Counted from the stretch's first letter, positions 39,746 to 48,958 are shown. The stretch: 64,000 nt of DNA from a virus (IMGVR_UViG_3300007734_000749:1-64000), one strand, 5' to 3'. Notes: generated by a model from the sequence alone, not told the origin. Numbers and translations: made by a program.

Positions 39746-42700
39746 TGTCAGGTTCAGCAGGAGGAAATAGAATTCCTAGAGAAGCAGTACAAGCTACTGT
39801 AAATGATTATATAGATAAAGTTTTATCTAAATATCCTGGCTTTAAATCTGCTAAAATTACTGGTTCCTATAATACCAGTAAAAAATCAGATTTTGGAGAT
39901 ATTGATTTAATTGTTCAAATTGACGGTGAAGACAAAAAACTAATTAAACAAGACCTAGCCAAATTCTTTACCTCATTCCCAGATTCTATAATAGTACCAT
40001 TTAAAAGTGAAAAATACAGTGGTAAAAAATTTATGAATACTGGAGAATTAGTAACTATACTTTATCCAATAATAGGATTTGAAGACCAATACGCTCAAAT
40101 AGATAATATTATATCGGTAAGTGAAGAAGAATCTGTTTTTAAAAATTCTTTTCTTGATTATCCTGCTGAAATACAAGGTTTACTTTTAGGCCTAGCTAAA
40201 GTAATATGCCTTGAAGAAAACCCAAAAGATATATTTAAGCGATTAGGCATTACCAATGTCCCTGAATTAGAAGAAAATCAAGAATACGAGTTTAATCTCT
40301 CCAGTTCAGGTTTAACATTACGTATAGTTACTTTAGATAACTTTAAAGAAACAGACCGCACTGAGGTTTGGAAAACCTCTAATTGGGGTAAAATTAAACT
40401 CCTTTTTCAAAACTACAATATTGATTCTGATTTCCCTACCCTCCTTTCAGATTTATCTAAAAAACTAACAAATTCTAGATCTAAAACTAGAGTAAAAGGT
40501 ATATTTAAATCTATGGTATCTATTAAAAGTGGAGAAGTAGGTACTGCTAAAGGAGATAATAAAGCTAAAGCAATACAAAGTGTAGATTCATTATTAGAAA
40601 ATAAACTTTGCAAAGGATTAGTTGAATCTCTTATTACCCCTTTTCTTATTGAAGATCAAGAAACAACAGGTAAAACTTTAATAAAATTTTCCCCTGATGA
40701 AACCGTAGCCCTCTACCCAGGCAAATTCAAACCACCACATAAAGGACATTTAGATGTAGTTAATCAACTTACTCAAATAGCTGATAAAGTGTATGTTATA
40801 ATTTCTCCTAAAACACATGAAGGAATAACATCTAATCAAAGTTTAGCCATTTGGGAAAATTTATATGCTCCTTTAATTCTAGATAAAAGTAAAGTTACTT
40901 TCTTAATAGCCAGAATTTCCCCTATAGGAGATACATATGATATAATTGAAGCTAACCCTGAAACTAATTTTATAGCAGCATACGGAAAGGATGAAGTAGG
41001 TAGATATCAAAGTAAATTTAAATCTGATAAAGTAAATATATATAATGCTGGAGAAATAGAGGGAGTAAATTCAACTAAACTTCGTCAAGCTTTATTTTCT
41101 CAAGGAGATATAACTCCTTATATCCCTGAAGAAGTATCTTCTGTAAAATATTTAGAAACTTTAGGATTATTATTACATGAAAACATAGAAGAATATAAAA
41201 ACAAAACATCCCTTAATCCTTCTGTATTCTCAGATCTAGAAATAAAACCTAAAGTAAAAGATGCATTATTAAAAATAGCTAATCGTTTTTGGGATTCCCT
41301 TGATTTAGACATTAAATATGAAGACATACTTCTTCTAGGTAGCTCAGCTAATTACAATTGGACTCCATACTCAGATATTGATTTACACATTTTAGTAGAT
41401 TTTGACCAATTTGAAGACCCTGAAATAGCTAAAAAATATTTTGACTCAGCAAAATCTAGATTTAATGATGCTCATGATTTAAAAATAAAGAAAAACGATA
41501 TTGAAGTATATATTCAAAATTCTAAAGAACCTAATGCTAGTGTAGGTGTTTATTCTTTATTAAATAATAAATGGCTTCAAGAACCAACATATGAAAAAAT
41601 AGAAATTCCTGATAAAGATATAGAAAATAAGGCTAAACCTTATAAACAACAGATAGATAAGATTATCAATACTAAACCTACTCCTAAAAATTATGATTCT
41701 TTAGTAGATAAAATAGATAAACTTCAAGAAAAAATTAAAAAGTTTAGACAAACAGGTTTACAAGATGAAGGAGAATATTCTATAGAAAATTTAGCATTTA
41801 AAAATCTTAGAAATACAAAATATATAGAAAAACTTTTTAACTTTAAAAATGAGATAACTGATAAAATTTTATCAATAAACGAAATTTTCAATCAACCCGT
41901 AGATTCATATTCATTTTCTTCCGAAAACGGAGAACAATACTCTTTCACTACAGAAAATAACGAAATATACACTGTAGAAATTTTACCTGCTTCTGAAAAT
42001 AGGATTTTTATAGATTTTGGTGTTCAAATCCCTGATGATATTGATTATAGTACTACCAATAAAGGAGATTTATATAAAGTAATGTCTACTATTATTGCAA
42101 TTACTAAAGATTATATAGATAGACATCCTGAAGTAGAAATTATATCGTGGCAATCTATAGGAAAAACAGGAGAAACTAAAATAGGAGATACACAAAGAGA
42201 TAAACTTTATAAACTTATTCTTAAAAGACAAGGTGGTCTTAAAGATGATGACATTGTATTTAAAAATGGAGAATGGTGGGCATACTTAAAAGGTTACGAT
42301 ACTGTATTTGAAGGATATGCTGTTCGTTATACTGATGCTCCATTAGAAACCTTTACTTATAAAGATCTTCTAGCAGTAGGTTCTCACGCAACCTCACAAC
42401 TCTCCCCAGCTAACCTTGTTTTTTCAAACCATTTTTTAGATCGTGTTAAGGAAAGAGGAATCACCAAACAAGAACTTATTGATTTCTTTACTCACTTAAA
42501 CCAAAACCCAGAAGCAAAGAAAAAATTATTTTCTAAATTACAAAATTATGATGATGAATTATTAGCTACTGATTCTAAAACTAGTATAAATATACCATTA
42601 GCTAAAAAAGGAGGTAAAGATATTAAAGCTATTACTGTTATGAGAAAAAAAGGGTTTAGGCCTAATAATCCTAATGACCCTCACATTGTATTTGAAGATA

Positions 42701-43542
42701 AAAAAGATTTCTTTGGTTTAAATGAATACGCTAGAGAATTAGCTACTGACTTAACAGAAGCAGACCCTAAAACAGGTACTGGTAAAAAACCAAAAGGATC
42801 AGGTCGTCGTTTGTATACTGATGAAAATCCTAAAGACACTGTATCTATTAAATTTAAAACTAAAGAAGACATAGCTGCTACTTTAAATAAAGCATCATTT
42901 AAGTCAAAATCTCATGCTCGTCAATCTCAAATTATTAATTTAATACACCAACGAGTTAGAGCAGCATATCAAAATGCTAAAGATCCTGAAGTTAAAAAAC
43001 GTTTAAAACGTGCTTTAGAATATATTACTAAACGTAAAGAAACTTCTAAAAAGAAAACTAAGCGTTTACAAAAATTAACTGAAGCAAATAATATAAAAAC
43101 TTCTAAGGCCCAATACGCTGTTAAAATATTAGTGTTAGATTCTATGGATAAATTTGGAACTCAAGACTATTTACCATATATTAAGATGTTAACTCAATAT
43201 ATGATAGATAATGGATTAAATATTAATCCTTTACCTAAATTAATTTTTATTGATAATGATGTAGAAAACGCTAATAATATATTAGGTCGTACTGCCCATT
43301 ATGATCCTAATAATAAATGTATTACTTTGTTTACATATGGGCGACATCCAAAAGATGTATTACGTTCATATGCTCATGAAATGATTCATCATTTACAAAA
43401 TTTAGAAAATAGAATAGTAAATGTTAAAACTTTTAATATCAATGAAGATGATTATTTAAAAGAATTAGAACGTGAAGCATATGAAAAAGGAAATCTCATG
43501 TTTAGAGGATGGGAAAATAATTTAAAATCACAAAATGATTAA
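39745..43542 (+). CDS. 1265-residue multidomain protein: two nucleotidyltransferases, adenylyl/cytidylyltransferase, zincin
   Basis: Domains in order: (1) about 30-130, nucleotidyltransferase fold, ITGSYNTSKKSDFGDIDL; (2) about 318-470, NMNAT/cytidylyltransferase fold with PGKFKPPHKGH and a C-terminal NSTKLRQAL (ISSTxxR type); (3) about 520-620, second nucleotidyltransferase, LLGSSANYNWTPYSDIDLH with DIEVY as third acidic strand; (4) about 720-990, two uncharacterised phage modules, including FSNHFLDRVKERGITK; (5) about 1015-1110, a basic helical module (SGRRLYTDENPKD); (6) about 1130-1265, zincin with HEMIHH near 1210 and EREAYEKG. L-T-E or L-I-E sites lie at domain borders near 301, 1003 and 1111. 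Function unknown. Confidence 0.8.
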   Translation: MSGSAGGNRIPREAVQATVNDYIDKVLSKYPGFKSAKITGSYNTSKKSDFGDIDLIVQIDGEDKKLIKQDLAKFFTSFPDSIIVPFKSEKYSGKKFMNTGELVTILYPIIGFEDQYAQIDNIISVSEEESVFKNSFLDYPAEIQGLLLGLAKVICLEENPKDIFKRLGITNVPELEENQEYEFNLSSSGLTLRIVTLDNFKETDRTEVWKTSNWGKIKLLFQNYNIDSDFPTLLSDLSKKLTNSRSKTRVKGIFKSMVSIKSGEVGTAKGDNKAKAIQSVDSLLENKLCKGLVESLITPFLIEDQETTGKTLIKFSPDETVALYPGKFKPPHKGHLDVVNQLTQIADKVYVIISPKTHEGITSNQSLAIWENLYAPLILDKSKVTFLIARISPIGDTYDIIEANPETNFIAAYGKDEVGRYQSKFKSDKVNIYNAGEIEGVNSTKLRQALFSQGDITPYIPEEVSSVKYLETLGLLLHENIEEYKNKTSLNPSVFSDLEIKPKVKDALLKIANRFWDSLDLDIKYEDILLLGSSANYNWTPYSDIDLHILVDFDQFEDPEIAKKYFDSAKSRFNDAHDLKIKKNDIEVYIQNSKEPNASVGVYSLLNNKWLQEPTYEKIEIPDKDIENKAKPYKQQIDKIINTKPTPKNYDSLVDKIDKLQEKIKKFRQTGLQDEGEYSIENLAFKNLRNTKYIEKLFNFKNEITDKILSINEIFNQPVDSYSFSSENGEQYSFTTENNEIYTVEILPASENRIFIDFGVQIPDDIDYSTTNKGDLYKVMSTIIAITKDYIDRHPEVEIISWQSIGKTGETKIGDTQRDKLYKLILKRQGGLKDDDIVFKNGEWWAYLKGYDTVFEGYAVRYTDAPLETFTYKDLLAVGSHATSQLSPANLVFSNHFLDRVKERGITKQELIDFFTHLNQNPEAKKKLFSKLQNYDDELLATDSKTSINIPLAKKGGKDIKAITVMRKKGFRPNNPNDPHIVFEDKKDFFGLNEYARELATDLTEADPKTGTGKKPKGSGRRLYTDENPKDTVSIKFKTKEDIAATLNKASFKSKSHARQSQIINLIHQRVRAAYQNAKDPEVKKRLKRALEYITKRKETSKKKTKRLQKLTEANNIKTSKAQYAVKILVLDSMDKFGTQDYLPYIKMLTQYMIDNGLNINPLPKLIFIDNDVENANNILGRTAHYDPNNKCITLFTYGRHPKDVLRSYAHEMIHHLQNLENRIVNVKTFNINEDDYLKELEREAYEKGNLMFRGWENNLKSQND

Positions 43543-44071
43543 ATTAGTTGAACTATATAAAAATAATCTTACCCCAAATTATATTATATATTGTGATATG
43601 GATGGGGTAATTTGTGATTTTGATGCCCGTTTTGATTACTTTACAGGAATGTCTCCTAAAGAATATGAAGAAAAATTTGGAATTAAAAAATTCTGGAACT
43701 TAATTGATGATCAAATTGGAATAGAATTTTGGTCTAAAATCCCATGGATGCCCGAAGGAAAAATTTTATGGGAATACATCAGAAAATATAATCCTATCCT
43801 CCTCTCAGCTCCTTCTCAAAATAATGAATCTAGAATAGGAAAACGAATTTGGGTTGAAACTCATATAAACAAATATCTCCCACCTCCTGCTCCAAAAATT
43901 AAATTAATTTTAGCATCTAGAGAAAACAAACAAAATTATTCTGAAAAAAACTCAATACTTATAGACGACAGAGAAGACACTATTAAGGAATGGAATTCTC
44001 GTGGTGGTATTGGAATATTATTTGAATCAACTGAACAAACTATAAATGATTTAAAAAAATTAGGACTATAA
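43535..44071 (+). CDS. HAD-superfamily 5'(3')-deoxyribonucleotidase-like phosphatase
   Basis: The 178-residue product has YCDMDGVICDFD (residues 19-30), the DxDGV HAD motif I. Later come ILLSAPS (motif II) and ILIDDREDTIKEWNSRGG (motif IV), as in the NT5C-type nucleotidases of phages. It would dephosphorylate nucleoside monophosphates. It overlaps the multidomain gene by 8 bases. The start MIKLVELYKNN resembles other N-termini here but lacks the (I/L)-x-E end. Confidence 0.8.
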   Translation: MIKLVELYKNNLTPNYIIYCDMDGVICDFDARFDYFTGMSPKEYEEKFGIKKFWNLIDDQIGIEFWSKIPWMPEGKILWEYIRKYNPILLSAPSQNNESRIGKRIWVETHINKYLPPPAPKIKLILASRENKQNYSEKNSILIDDREDTIKEWNSRGGIGILFESTEQTINDLKKLGL

Positions 44072-44072
44072 A

Positions 44073-44642
44073 ATGGCTAATAATGTTTTAAAAAAAGAAT
44101 TTCAACGTAAAGATGTAGAACGTCTTCGTAACCTAATGAAAGGTAAATATGGAGAAAAAACAACTGTTGGAACAGGTTATACTAAACAACAAGAATTTCA
44201 TGAAGAAGGAGATATATGGAATGAAAATGACCGTGTGTGGACTATTAAAAATGGTATAAAACAAAATATTACTAAACTAGATAAAGCAAAAGAATTAATT
44301 CATGTTCCTTTATTTTGTCCTTGTTGTAATAAAATTATGAAAAATAGACATGATAAACCTTTTTATCTCCAATATAAAAGATGTTTTAATTGTCAAATAG
44401 AATTTGAAACAGAACTTAAAATTAAAGGTTTATGGGAAGAATATGAAAAAAACATCCTTAATTCAGATATTGATGGAATGATAAATGAATTTAATATTTG
44501 GATGGATGAAGAAATAAATGAATCCAATAACTCATACATTACTGAAGCTGGAGATGTTGAGCGTTGGGTAGGTTCTTTAAAGAAGAAGTTGCTAGAAAAT
44601 AAAGAAGAAACAATTAAGTACCTACAAAATTTAAAAAAGTAA
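44073..44642 (+). CDS. Zinc-ribbon protein
   Basis: The 189-residue product has FCPCCNKIM and RCFNCQIEF (about residues 85-111), a CxxC...CxxC zinc ribbon. The N-terminal part is basic (MANNVLKKEFQRKDVERLRN) and the C-terminal part helical with ITEAGDVERWVGSLKKKLL. It is found in other T4-like phages by pattern, function unknown. Its last base is the first of the next start codon. Confidence 0.7.
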   Translation: MANNVLKKEFQRKDVERLRNLMKGKYGEKTTVGTGYTKQQEFHEEGDIWNENDRVWTIKNGIKQNITKLDKAKELIHVPLFCPCCNKIMKNRHDKPFYLQYKRCFNCQIEFETELKIKGLWEEYEKNILNSDIDGMINEFNIWMDEEINESNNSYITEAGDVERWVGSLKKKLLENKEETIKYLQNLKK

Positions 44643-45250
44643 TGGAATTTATCATACCTATTACAATTGCATTAACTACATCTGTATTTGGTCCTATTCT
44701 AGTAGAATGGACTAAAAGAAAATTTTTTACTAAACAAACTGATCCTTTACATGATGCAATTATCCATAATGAATTAATAGAACAACAATTAGATTTAATT
44801 TTAAAAGAAATTGATTGTGATCAAATTTACATAGCCCAATTCCATAATGGTGGACACTTTTACCCTACAGGAAAATCAATTCAAAAATTTTCTGTATTTT
44901 ATGAGGTTGCTACCCCAAATGTAACCCCACTAAAAACCTCACTACAAAACATCCCCGTATCCTTATTTAGCAAACAATTTTCTATGTTATATGAACATGG
45001 AGAAATTATAATTGAAAACACCACCCAGGACCCTACTTATGGGCTTGAAGCATTTCAAATTGAAAATCCATGTAAATCTGTTTATTTATTTGCTATAAAA
45101 GATTTAGATGATAGAATTGTTGGGTTAATGGGGATACATTTTACTGAAACTTCTCATAAATTTACAACAGAAGAATGGATATTTATAAGACAGAAAATGG
45201 GTGCCATTGGAAATTTAATGAGCAACTATTTAAATAATAAAAAATCTTAA
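44642..45250 (+). CDS. Membrane-anchored GAF-like domain protein
   Basis: The 202-residue product has an N-terminal membrane segment (about 3-22). A GAF-like domain follows: DQIYIAQFHNGGHFYPTGKS, then KFSVFYEV and a C-terminal VYLFAIKDLDDRIVGLMGIH. GAF domains bind small ligands, but none can be inferred. Proteins of this form recur in marine T4-like phages. Confidence 0.7.
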   Translation: MEFIIPITIALTTSVFGPILVEWTKRKFFTKQTDPLHDAIIHNELIEQQLDLILKEIDCDQIYIAQFHNGGHFYPTGKSIQKFSVFYEVATPNVTPLKTSLQNIPVSLFSKQFSMLYEHGEIIIENTTQDPTYGLEAFQIENPCKSVYLFAIKDLDDRIVGLMGIHFTETSHKFTTEEWIFIRQKMGAIGNLMSNYLNNKKS

Positions 45251-45253
45251 ATA

Positions 45254-45652
45254 ATGGATAATTTCGATATGAGAAAATGGAGACGCTCTTTTTTATTTGA
45301 AGGAGAAATGTCTTCTGCTCCTTATACTAAAAAAATTGGGGATTTAACTTGGGAAGATGTAGCTGGTCTTAGTCTTCCTACTGGTGAATCTGGAGGAGTA
45401 ATGAATACAATGGATGATCGTGACATGTTTAGTCCTGAAAGGAAAGAATCTATGCTTAATAACTGGAAAGCAAGAATATCTAAGTCATTTCCTAATGCTT
45501 TAAATATGGATATTACTATTGATAGAAATAACCCAACATGGTTTGAACGAGCAGTTATTACTGACCCTGAATATGTTGAGACAATGAAAAAGAAAGAAGA
45601 TGCTTTCCAAGCTGAATACGACAGATATAGAGGAAGTTATCAAGGAGATTAA
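45254..45652 (+). CDS. Hypothetical 132-residue protein
   Basis: Starts MDNFDMRKWRRSFLFEGEMS, a short basic helix followed by L-F-E-G, similar to the cleavable N-termini suspected in this region. The rest is polar (GDLTWEDVAGLSLPTGES). It lies 3 bases after the GAF-like gene. No family recognised. Confidence 0.65.
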   Translation: MDNFDMRKWRRSFLFEGEMSSAPYTKKIGDLTWEDVAGLSLPTGESGGVMNTMDDRDMFSPERKESMLNNWKARISKSFPNALNMDITIDRNNPTWFERAVITDPEYVETMKKKEDAFQAEYDRYRGSYQGD

Positions 45653-45670
45653 TAAAAAAATACAACAAAC

Positions 45671-46066
45671 ATGGATATTACTTTAATTAAAAACAACCCT
45701 AATGACCTAGGAAAATTAGTTTCTTTTCTATTTCATTCCCGCACCCAAGCTCATGTCTATCATCTCCAAACCCCATCATTTGCAGCACATAATGCTTTAA
45801 ATGCTTTTTATGATGGTATTATAGGTTTAACAGATGGTTTAGTAGAATCATACCAAGGAAAATATGGTATTATTACTGGATATGAAACATATGATCTATT
45901 AGAATACAACAGCTGTGAAGAAATTATCATGTTCTTTCAAAGCCTTTGTAATACTATAGAAAAACTTCGTATGTCTGTTCCTCAAGACACATACATCCAA
46001 AATCAAATTGATGAAATAGTTGCTCTTGTTACTTCTACTATTTATAAACTTAAATTCTTAAAATAA
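45671..46066 (+). CDS. Ferritin/Dps-like helical protein (DUF5856-like)
   Basis: The 131-residue product is an all-helical protein. Its first helix reads LVSFLFHSRTQAHVYHLQTP and its second SFAAHNALNAFYDGIIGLTD, with a later VESYQGKYG. This is the pattern of small phage proteins of the DUF5856 type that resemble ferritin-like four-helix bundles. Metal ligands are not conserved clearly enough to assign ferroxidase activity. Confidence 0.65.
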   Translation: MDITLIKNNPNDLGKLVSFLFHSRTQAHVYHLQTPSFAAHNALNAFYDGIIGLTDGLVESYQGKYGIITGYETYDLLEYNSCEEIIMFFQSLCNTIEKLRMSVPQDTYIQNQIDEIVALVTSTIYKLKFLK

Positions 46067-46407
46067 TGGTAGATTATAAAGAACTTTTAGCAATGCTTCT
46101 TAGTACTCCTAAAGGACAAATATTTCAAAATGATCCTCGTTTTAAAGTACAAGATAATGAACCTGAAGAAGAAGTAAAAAACAAATATTTAATGCTTCAA
46201 AATGTAATAAGAATGGGCAAAAACCCAATTTCTATTACTCCATCATTAACTGAAATGCTAGAAGAACTTGTTAATCAAACTTTAGAGGAAGAACTTTGCC
46301 CTGCTGGTAAAGCATACATAAAAAAAAGAAAAGCAGCTGGTGAAAAATCATCCGCTTACCTCTCAGGTCGTGCTGTAAAAGTATGTAAAGGACAAATGAA
46401 AGGATAA
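46066..46407 (+). CDS. Small basic virion-region protein
   Basis: The 113-residue product ends LCPAGKAYIKKRKAAGEKSS, AYLSGRAVKVCKGQ, a basic cysteine-containing module (C...C) widely seen in phages of this type. The N-terminal 80 residues are helical. It shares its first base with the preceding stop and the next gene lies 1 base downstream. Could be a DNA-binding internal protein. Confidence 0.65.
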   Translation: MVDYKELLAMLLSTPKGQIFQNDPRFKVQDNEPEEEVKNKYLMLQNVIRMGKNPISITPSLTEMLEELVNQTLEEELCPAGKAYIKKRKAAGEKSSAYLSGRAVKVCKGQMKG

Positions 46408-46408
46408 A

Positions 46409-46696
46409 ATGGACATCAATAGTATTCGTGAAATAATTCGTGAATCACTACGTGATTGGTTCAAAAAAGAAAAATGGGTACGCATTGATACTCAAGGTAA
46501 TATTACTGGTCCGTGCGGTACTATGAAAAAAGGTAAAGCAACTACTCGTTGCCTTCCTTATTCTAAAGCTAAAAATTTAACTAAAGCTGAACGTGCTGCT
46601 ACTGCTAGAAAAAAAGTGGCAGGAAGTAAAAAAGGTAAACAGTTTGTTTCTAATACAAATAAAGCTAAAGTTAAATTTAGAAATAAAAAATCATAA
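46409..46696 (+). CDS. DUF5872-like basic protein
   Basis: The 95-residue product begins MDINSIREIIRESLRDWFKK, a targeting-like helix with I-R-E. It continues WVRIDTQGNITGPCGTMKKG, TTRCLPYSKAKNLT and a very basic C-terminus. The WxRIDxxGxIxGxCG...RCLP pattern is that of DUF5872, found in phages and giant viruses. Probably a packaged DNA-binding protein. Confidence 0.7.
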   Translation: MDINSIREIIRESLRDWFKKEKWVRIDTQGNITGPCGTMKKGKATTRCLPYSKAKNLTKAERAATARKKVAGSKKGKQFVSNTNKAKVKFRNKKS

Positions 46697-46705
46697 TATT
46701 TATTA
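46696..46705 (+). promoter_or_regulatory. Late-type promoter element (one mismatch)
   Basis: ATATTTATTA, 11 bases before the start at 46717. Confidence 0.4.
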
Positions 46706-46716
46706 CAAAATATACA

Positions 46717-47868
46717 ATGGAAAATAATTCTTCTAATAATCTTATTTCTCGCATGCAAAAACTTGCAGGAATAATTACTGAAAACTCATATCTTCAAGAC
46801 CCTAATCCTATATCTAACATTCAACAGATGAACCCTCAACAAAAACAGGATAAAGATATTGAATGGGCTAATATGGATTACGAAGAAAAAACTAATCTTC
46901 TCCTCCAATATGTCCCAGACCCGGATAAAGCTGCATTATATGCTGATTATGCCTGGGACAACTTACCAGATTTTCTTATAGCAAGTTTAGGAAATGTTGA
47001 TTTAACTCCACAAGGTAGTCTTGAACCAATCAATGAAGAATTAGATGAAATTTTAGCTTTACTAGAAAAAGCTGAAAAAAAAGATAAAGAAGAAGAAACT
47101 TCTGAAGAAGAAACCCCTGAAGAAACACCTGCAGAAGAAGAAACCCCTGAAGAAACCCCAGCAGAAGAAACACCCGAGGGTGAAGGAAGTGGAGATGTAA
47201 AACAAGTACAAAATGCTTTAGAACAAGCATATAATAGTGCTAAAGGATTAAATGATGAAAAACTCACAAATCAAATAGCTAATACTATTACTTATTTTAC
47301 TAAAACTCAAATTCTTAAACAAACCGAAAAAGAAGAAGAAATTACTGAAGATATATTTTCATCCTTAGTAAAAGAAATCGCCCCCAAACCAGACCCAAAA
47401 CAAGATAAAGTTGGAGGAAATACAAGTGCTCTAGTTACTGCATTAAAAGGTCTTGATGTCCCTGGATTAAACTCCCAATTATTAGGATCATCCCTTACTA
47501 AAATCAAACAGGGTGTTCCTGGAGATAAACTCAGCACTGGTGAATTAAAAGAAATCTCTAAAGTATTTGCCCAAATGATTCGAACAGGAAATGATAGTGC
47601 AATTAATAAAATTGCAGCAGCATTAAGAAGTATTGAATCTAAAGCAGGTAAAGAAGCATCAGCTCCAAATAAAAAAGAATTAAAAGAACAATTAATTCGT
47701 AAAATTGAAAGACTTCTTATAGAAAAACTTTCAAAAAAAGAAATGAGTGAAAAAGAAAAAATCGTAAAAGCTCTTAAATCTAATAAAAAAGATTTTGTAA
47801 AGAGATATGGTAAAGATGCTCAAAACGTAATGTATGCTACTGCTACTAAAATGGCTAAAAACAAATAA
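46717..47868 (+). CDS. Tagged internal head protein candidate with Glu-Thr-Pro repeats
   Basis: The 383-residue product carries the tag SRMQKLAGIITEN at residues 11-23. It has a hydrophilic Glu/Thr/Pro repeat linker at about 126-155 (EETPEETPAEE), a helical domain, and a basic C-terminus ending DAQNVMYATATKMAKNK, a module common in such phages. The linker repeats recur at the end of the next protein. I infer a packaged protein cleaved at IITE. Confidence 0.75.
   Translation: MENNSSNNLISRMQKLAGIITENSYLQDPNPISNIQQMNPQQKQDKDIEWANMDYEEKTNLLLQYVPDPDKAALYADYAWDNLPDFLIASLGNVDLTPQGSLEPINEELDEILALLEKAEKKDKEEETSEEETPEETPAEEETPEETPAEETPEGEGSGDVKQVQNALEQAYNSAKGLNDEKLTNQIANTITYFTKTQILKQTEKEEEITEDIFSSLVKEIAPKPDPKQDKVGGNTSALVTALKGLDVPGLNSQLLGSSLTKIKQGVPGDKLSTGELKEISKVFAQMIRTGNDSAINKIAAALRSIESKAGKEASAPNKKELKEQLIRKIERLLIEKLSKKEMSEKEKIVKALKSNKKDFVKRYGKDAQNVMYATATKMAKNK
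47092..47181 (+). repeat. Coding repeats for Glu-Glu-Thr-Pro units, copy A
   Basis: Tandem imperfect 12-15 base units of the GAAGAAACCCCTGAAGAAAC type encode EETPEETPAEE. Related units lie at 48270-48380. Confidence 0.7.
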
Positions 47869-48383
47869 TGACTAAAAAAGAATTAAGAGATAGTATTAAA
47901 GCAGTTGCTAAAGAACTATATAAATCTATTAACACAAAAGTAGATTTAGATACTTCTTTTACAGGAGTATCTCTAGATATTGAAAGATATCCATTATTAG
48001 CAAAATTTCCATCTTTAAGAATTACTATAGAAAAACTTCTTACATCTCAATATGATTTGTTTATAGAAGATATTTTATGGGTAGCACCTCGCCCTACTAC
48101 TTTTAAGGTTGTTTTTAATAATGGTCAATCTTTTTATTTAATATCTCACTCTGATGGGTTTATAGCTAAAGTAGAAGGTAAAAAATATTTCCTTAATACT
48201 TTTAATGATTTAGATAGAGCATCAGATGCTATATCACGTATACTTTCTTATGGCTCTGCTGCCGCTCCAGAAGGAGAAACTCCAGCAGAAGAGACTCCAA
48301 CTGAAGAAACACCTACAGAAGAAACCCCAACAGAAGAAACACCTGAGGAAACACCTGAGGAAACACCTGAAGAAACAGCATAA
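47868..48383 (+). CDS. Small protein with C-terminal Glu-Thr-Pro repeat tail
   Basis: The 171-residue product starts MTKKELRDSIKAVAKELYKS, has an ordered middle, and ends in about 37 residues of repeated EETPTEETP units. It shares its first base with the stop of the gene upstream, whose linker has the same repeat. The tail is unstructured and acidic. Possibly interacts with basic internal or scaffold proteins. Confidence 0.7.
   Translation: MTKKELRDSIKAVAKELYKSINTKVDLDTSFTGVSLDIERYPLLAKFPSLRITIEKLLTSQYDLFIEDILWVAPRPTTFKVVFNNGQSFYLISHSDGFIAKVEGKKYFLNTFNDLDRASDAISRILSYGSAAAPEGETPAEETPTEETPTEETPTEETPEETPEETPEETA
48270..48380 (+). repeat. Coding repeats for Glu-Glu-Thr-Pro units, copy B
   Basis: About nine tandem units of the GAAGAAACACCT/ACAGAAGAAACC type at the gene end, nearly identical in parts, prone to slippage. 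Confidence 0.7.
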
Positions 48384-48407
48384 TAATAAAAATAAATTCA
48401 ACCAATC

Positions 48408-48941
48408 ATGAAAAATAATAATATAATCACAGAACAACAAGTAGAACAAATTATACAAGAACTTATTGAAGAAGGATTTTTTGATAGACTTAAAGCTACA
48501 GCCTCAGGAACATTTGCTGGATTAAAGCAAGGAGCTAAAAATTTTCAATCATACATGAAAGGAGATCCTAAAGGTATACTTCCTCCTAAACTAATGAAAA
48601 ATTTAAATAAATTAAGTTCCTCATTATCTACTGTTGAAAAATCCCTTACAAGCGCTTCAAATGATTTTAATACCCTCTTCCCAGCTGGCTCTGAAGCAGA
48701 TTTACCTAAAGGCTTAAGTGATGTTATATCCCAATATAAAAATACTTTAGAACAAACATTACAAGCTAGTACTGCTGTACTTGATATGGTTAAACAAGGA
48801 ATTGCAGACCCACAAGCCCTTCTTAAGGCCTCTAAAAAATCCCCAGCAAAAAAATCTAAAAAACCAGCACCTAAACCTGCTGCTAAATCAGGTAAATCTA
48901 CACCTAAACCAACTACTAAGTCTACTAGAAGAACCCCATAA
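48408..48941 (+). CDS. Internal protein candidate with histone H1-like tail
   Basis: The 177-residue product starts MKNNNIITEQQVEQIIQELI with I-x-E sites, continues EEGFFDRLKATASGTFAGLK, and ends in 35 residues rich in Lys, Pro, Ala and Ser/Thr (KKSPAKKSKKPAPKPAAKS). The tail resembles histone H1 or bacterial H1-like tails, which bind DNA nonspecifically. I infer a packaged DNA-condensing protein. Confidence 0.7.
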   Translation: MKNNNIITEQQVEQIIQELIEEGFFDRLKATASGTFAGLKQGAKNFQSYMKGDPKGILPPKLMKNLNKLSSSLSTVEKSLTSASNDFNTLFPAGSEADLPKGLSDVISQYKNTLEQTLQASTAVLDMVKQGIADPQALLKASKKSPAKKSKKPAPKPAAKSGKSTPKPTTKSTRRTP

Positions 48942-48958
48942 TTATTTGTTTTTAAAAC

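Noticed and set aside
46947-47267. 106-codon minus-strand frame with repeated GVSS units
   Set aside because: Antisense shadow of the Glu-Thr-Pro repeats.
47868-48383. Glu-Thr-Pro repeats as a CRISPR-like array
   Set aside because: The repeats are in frame, contiguous and coding, with no spacers.
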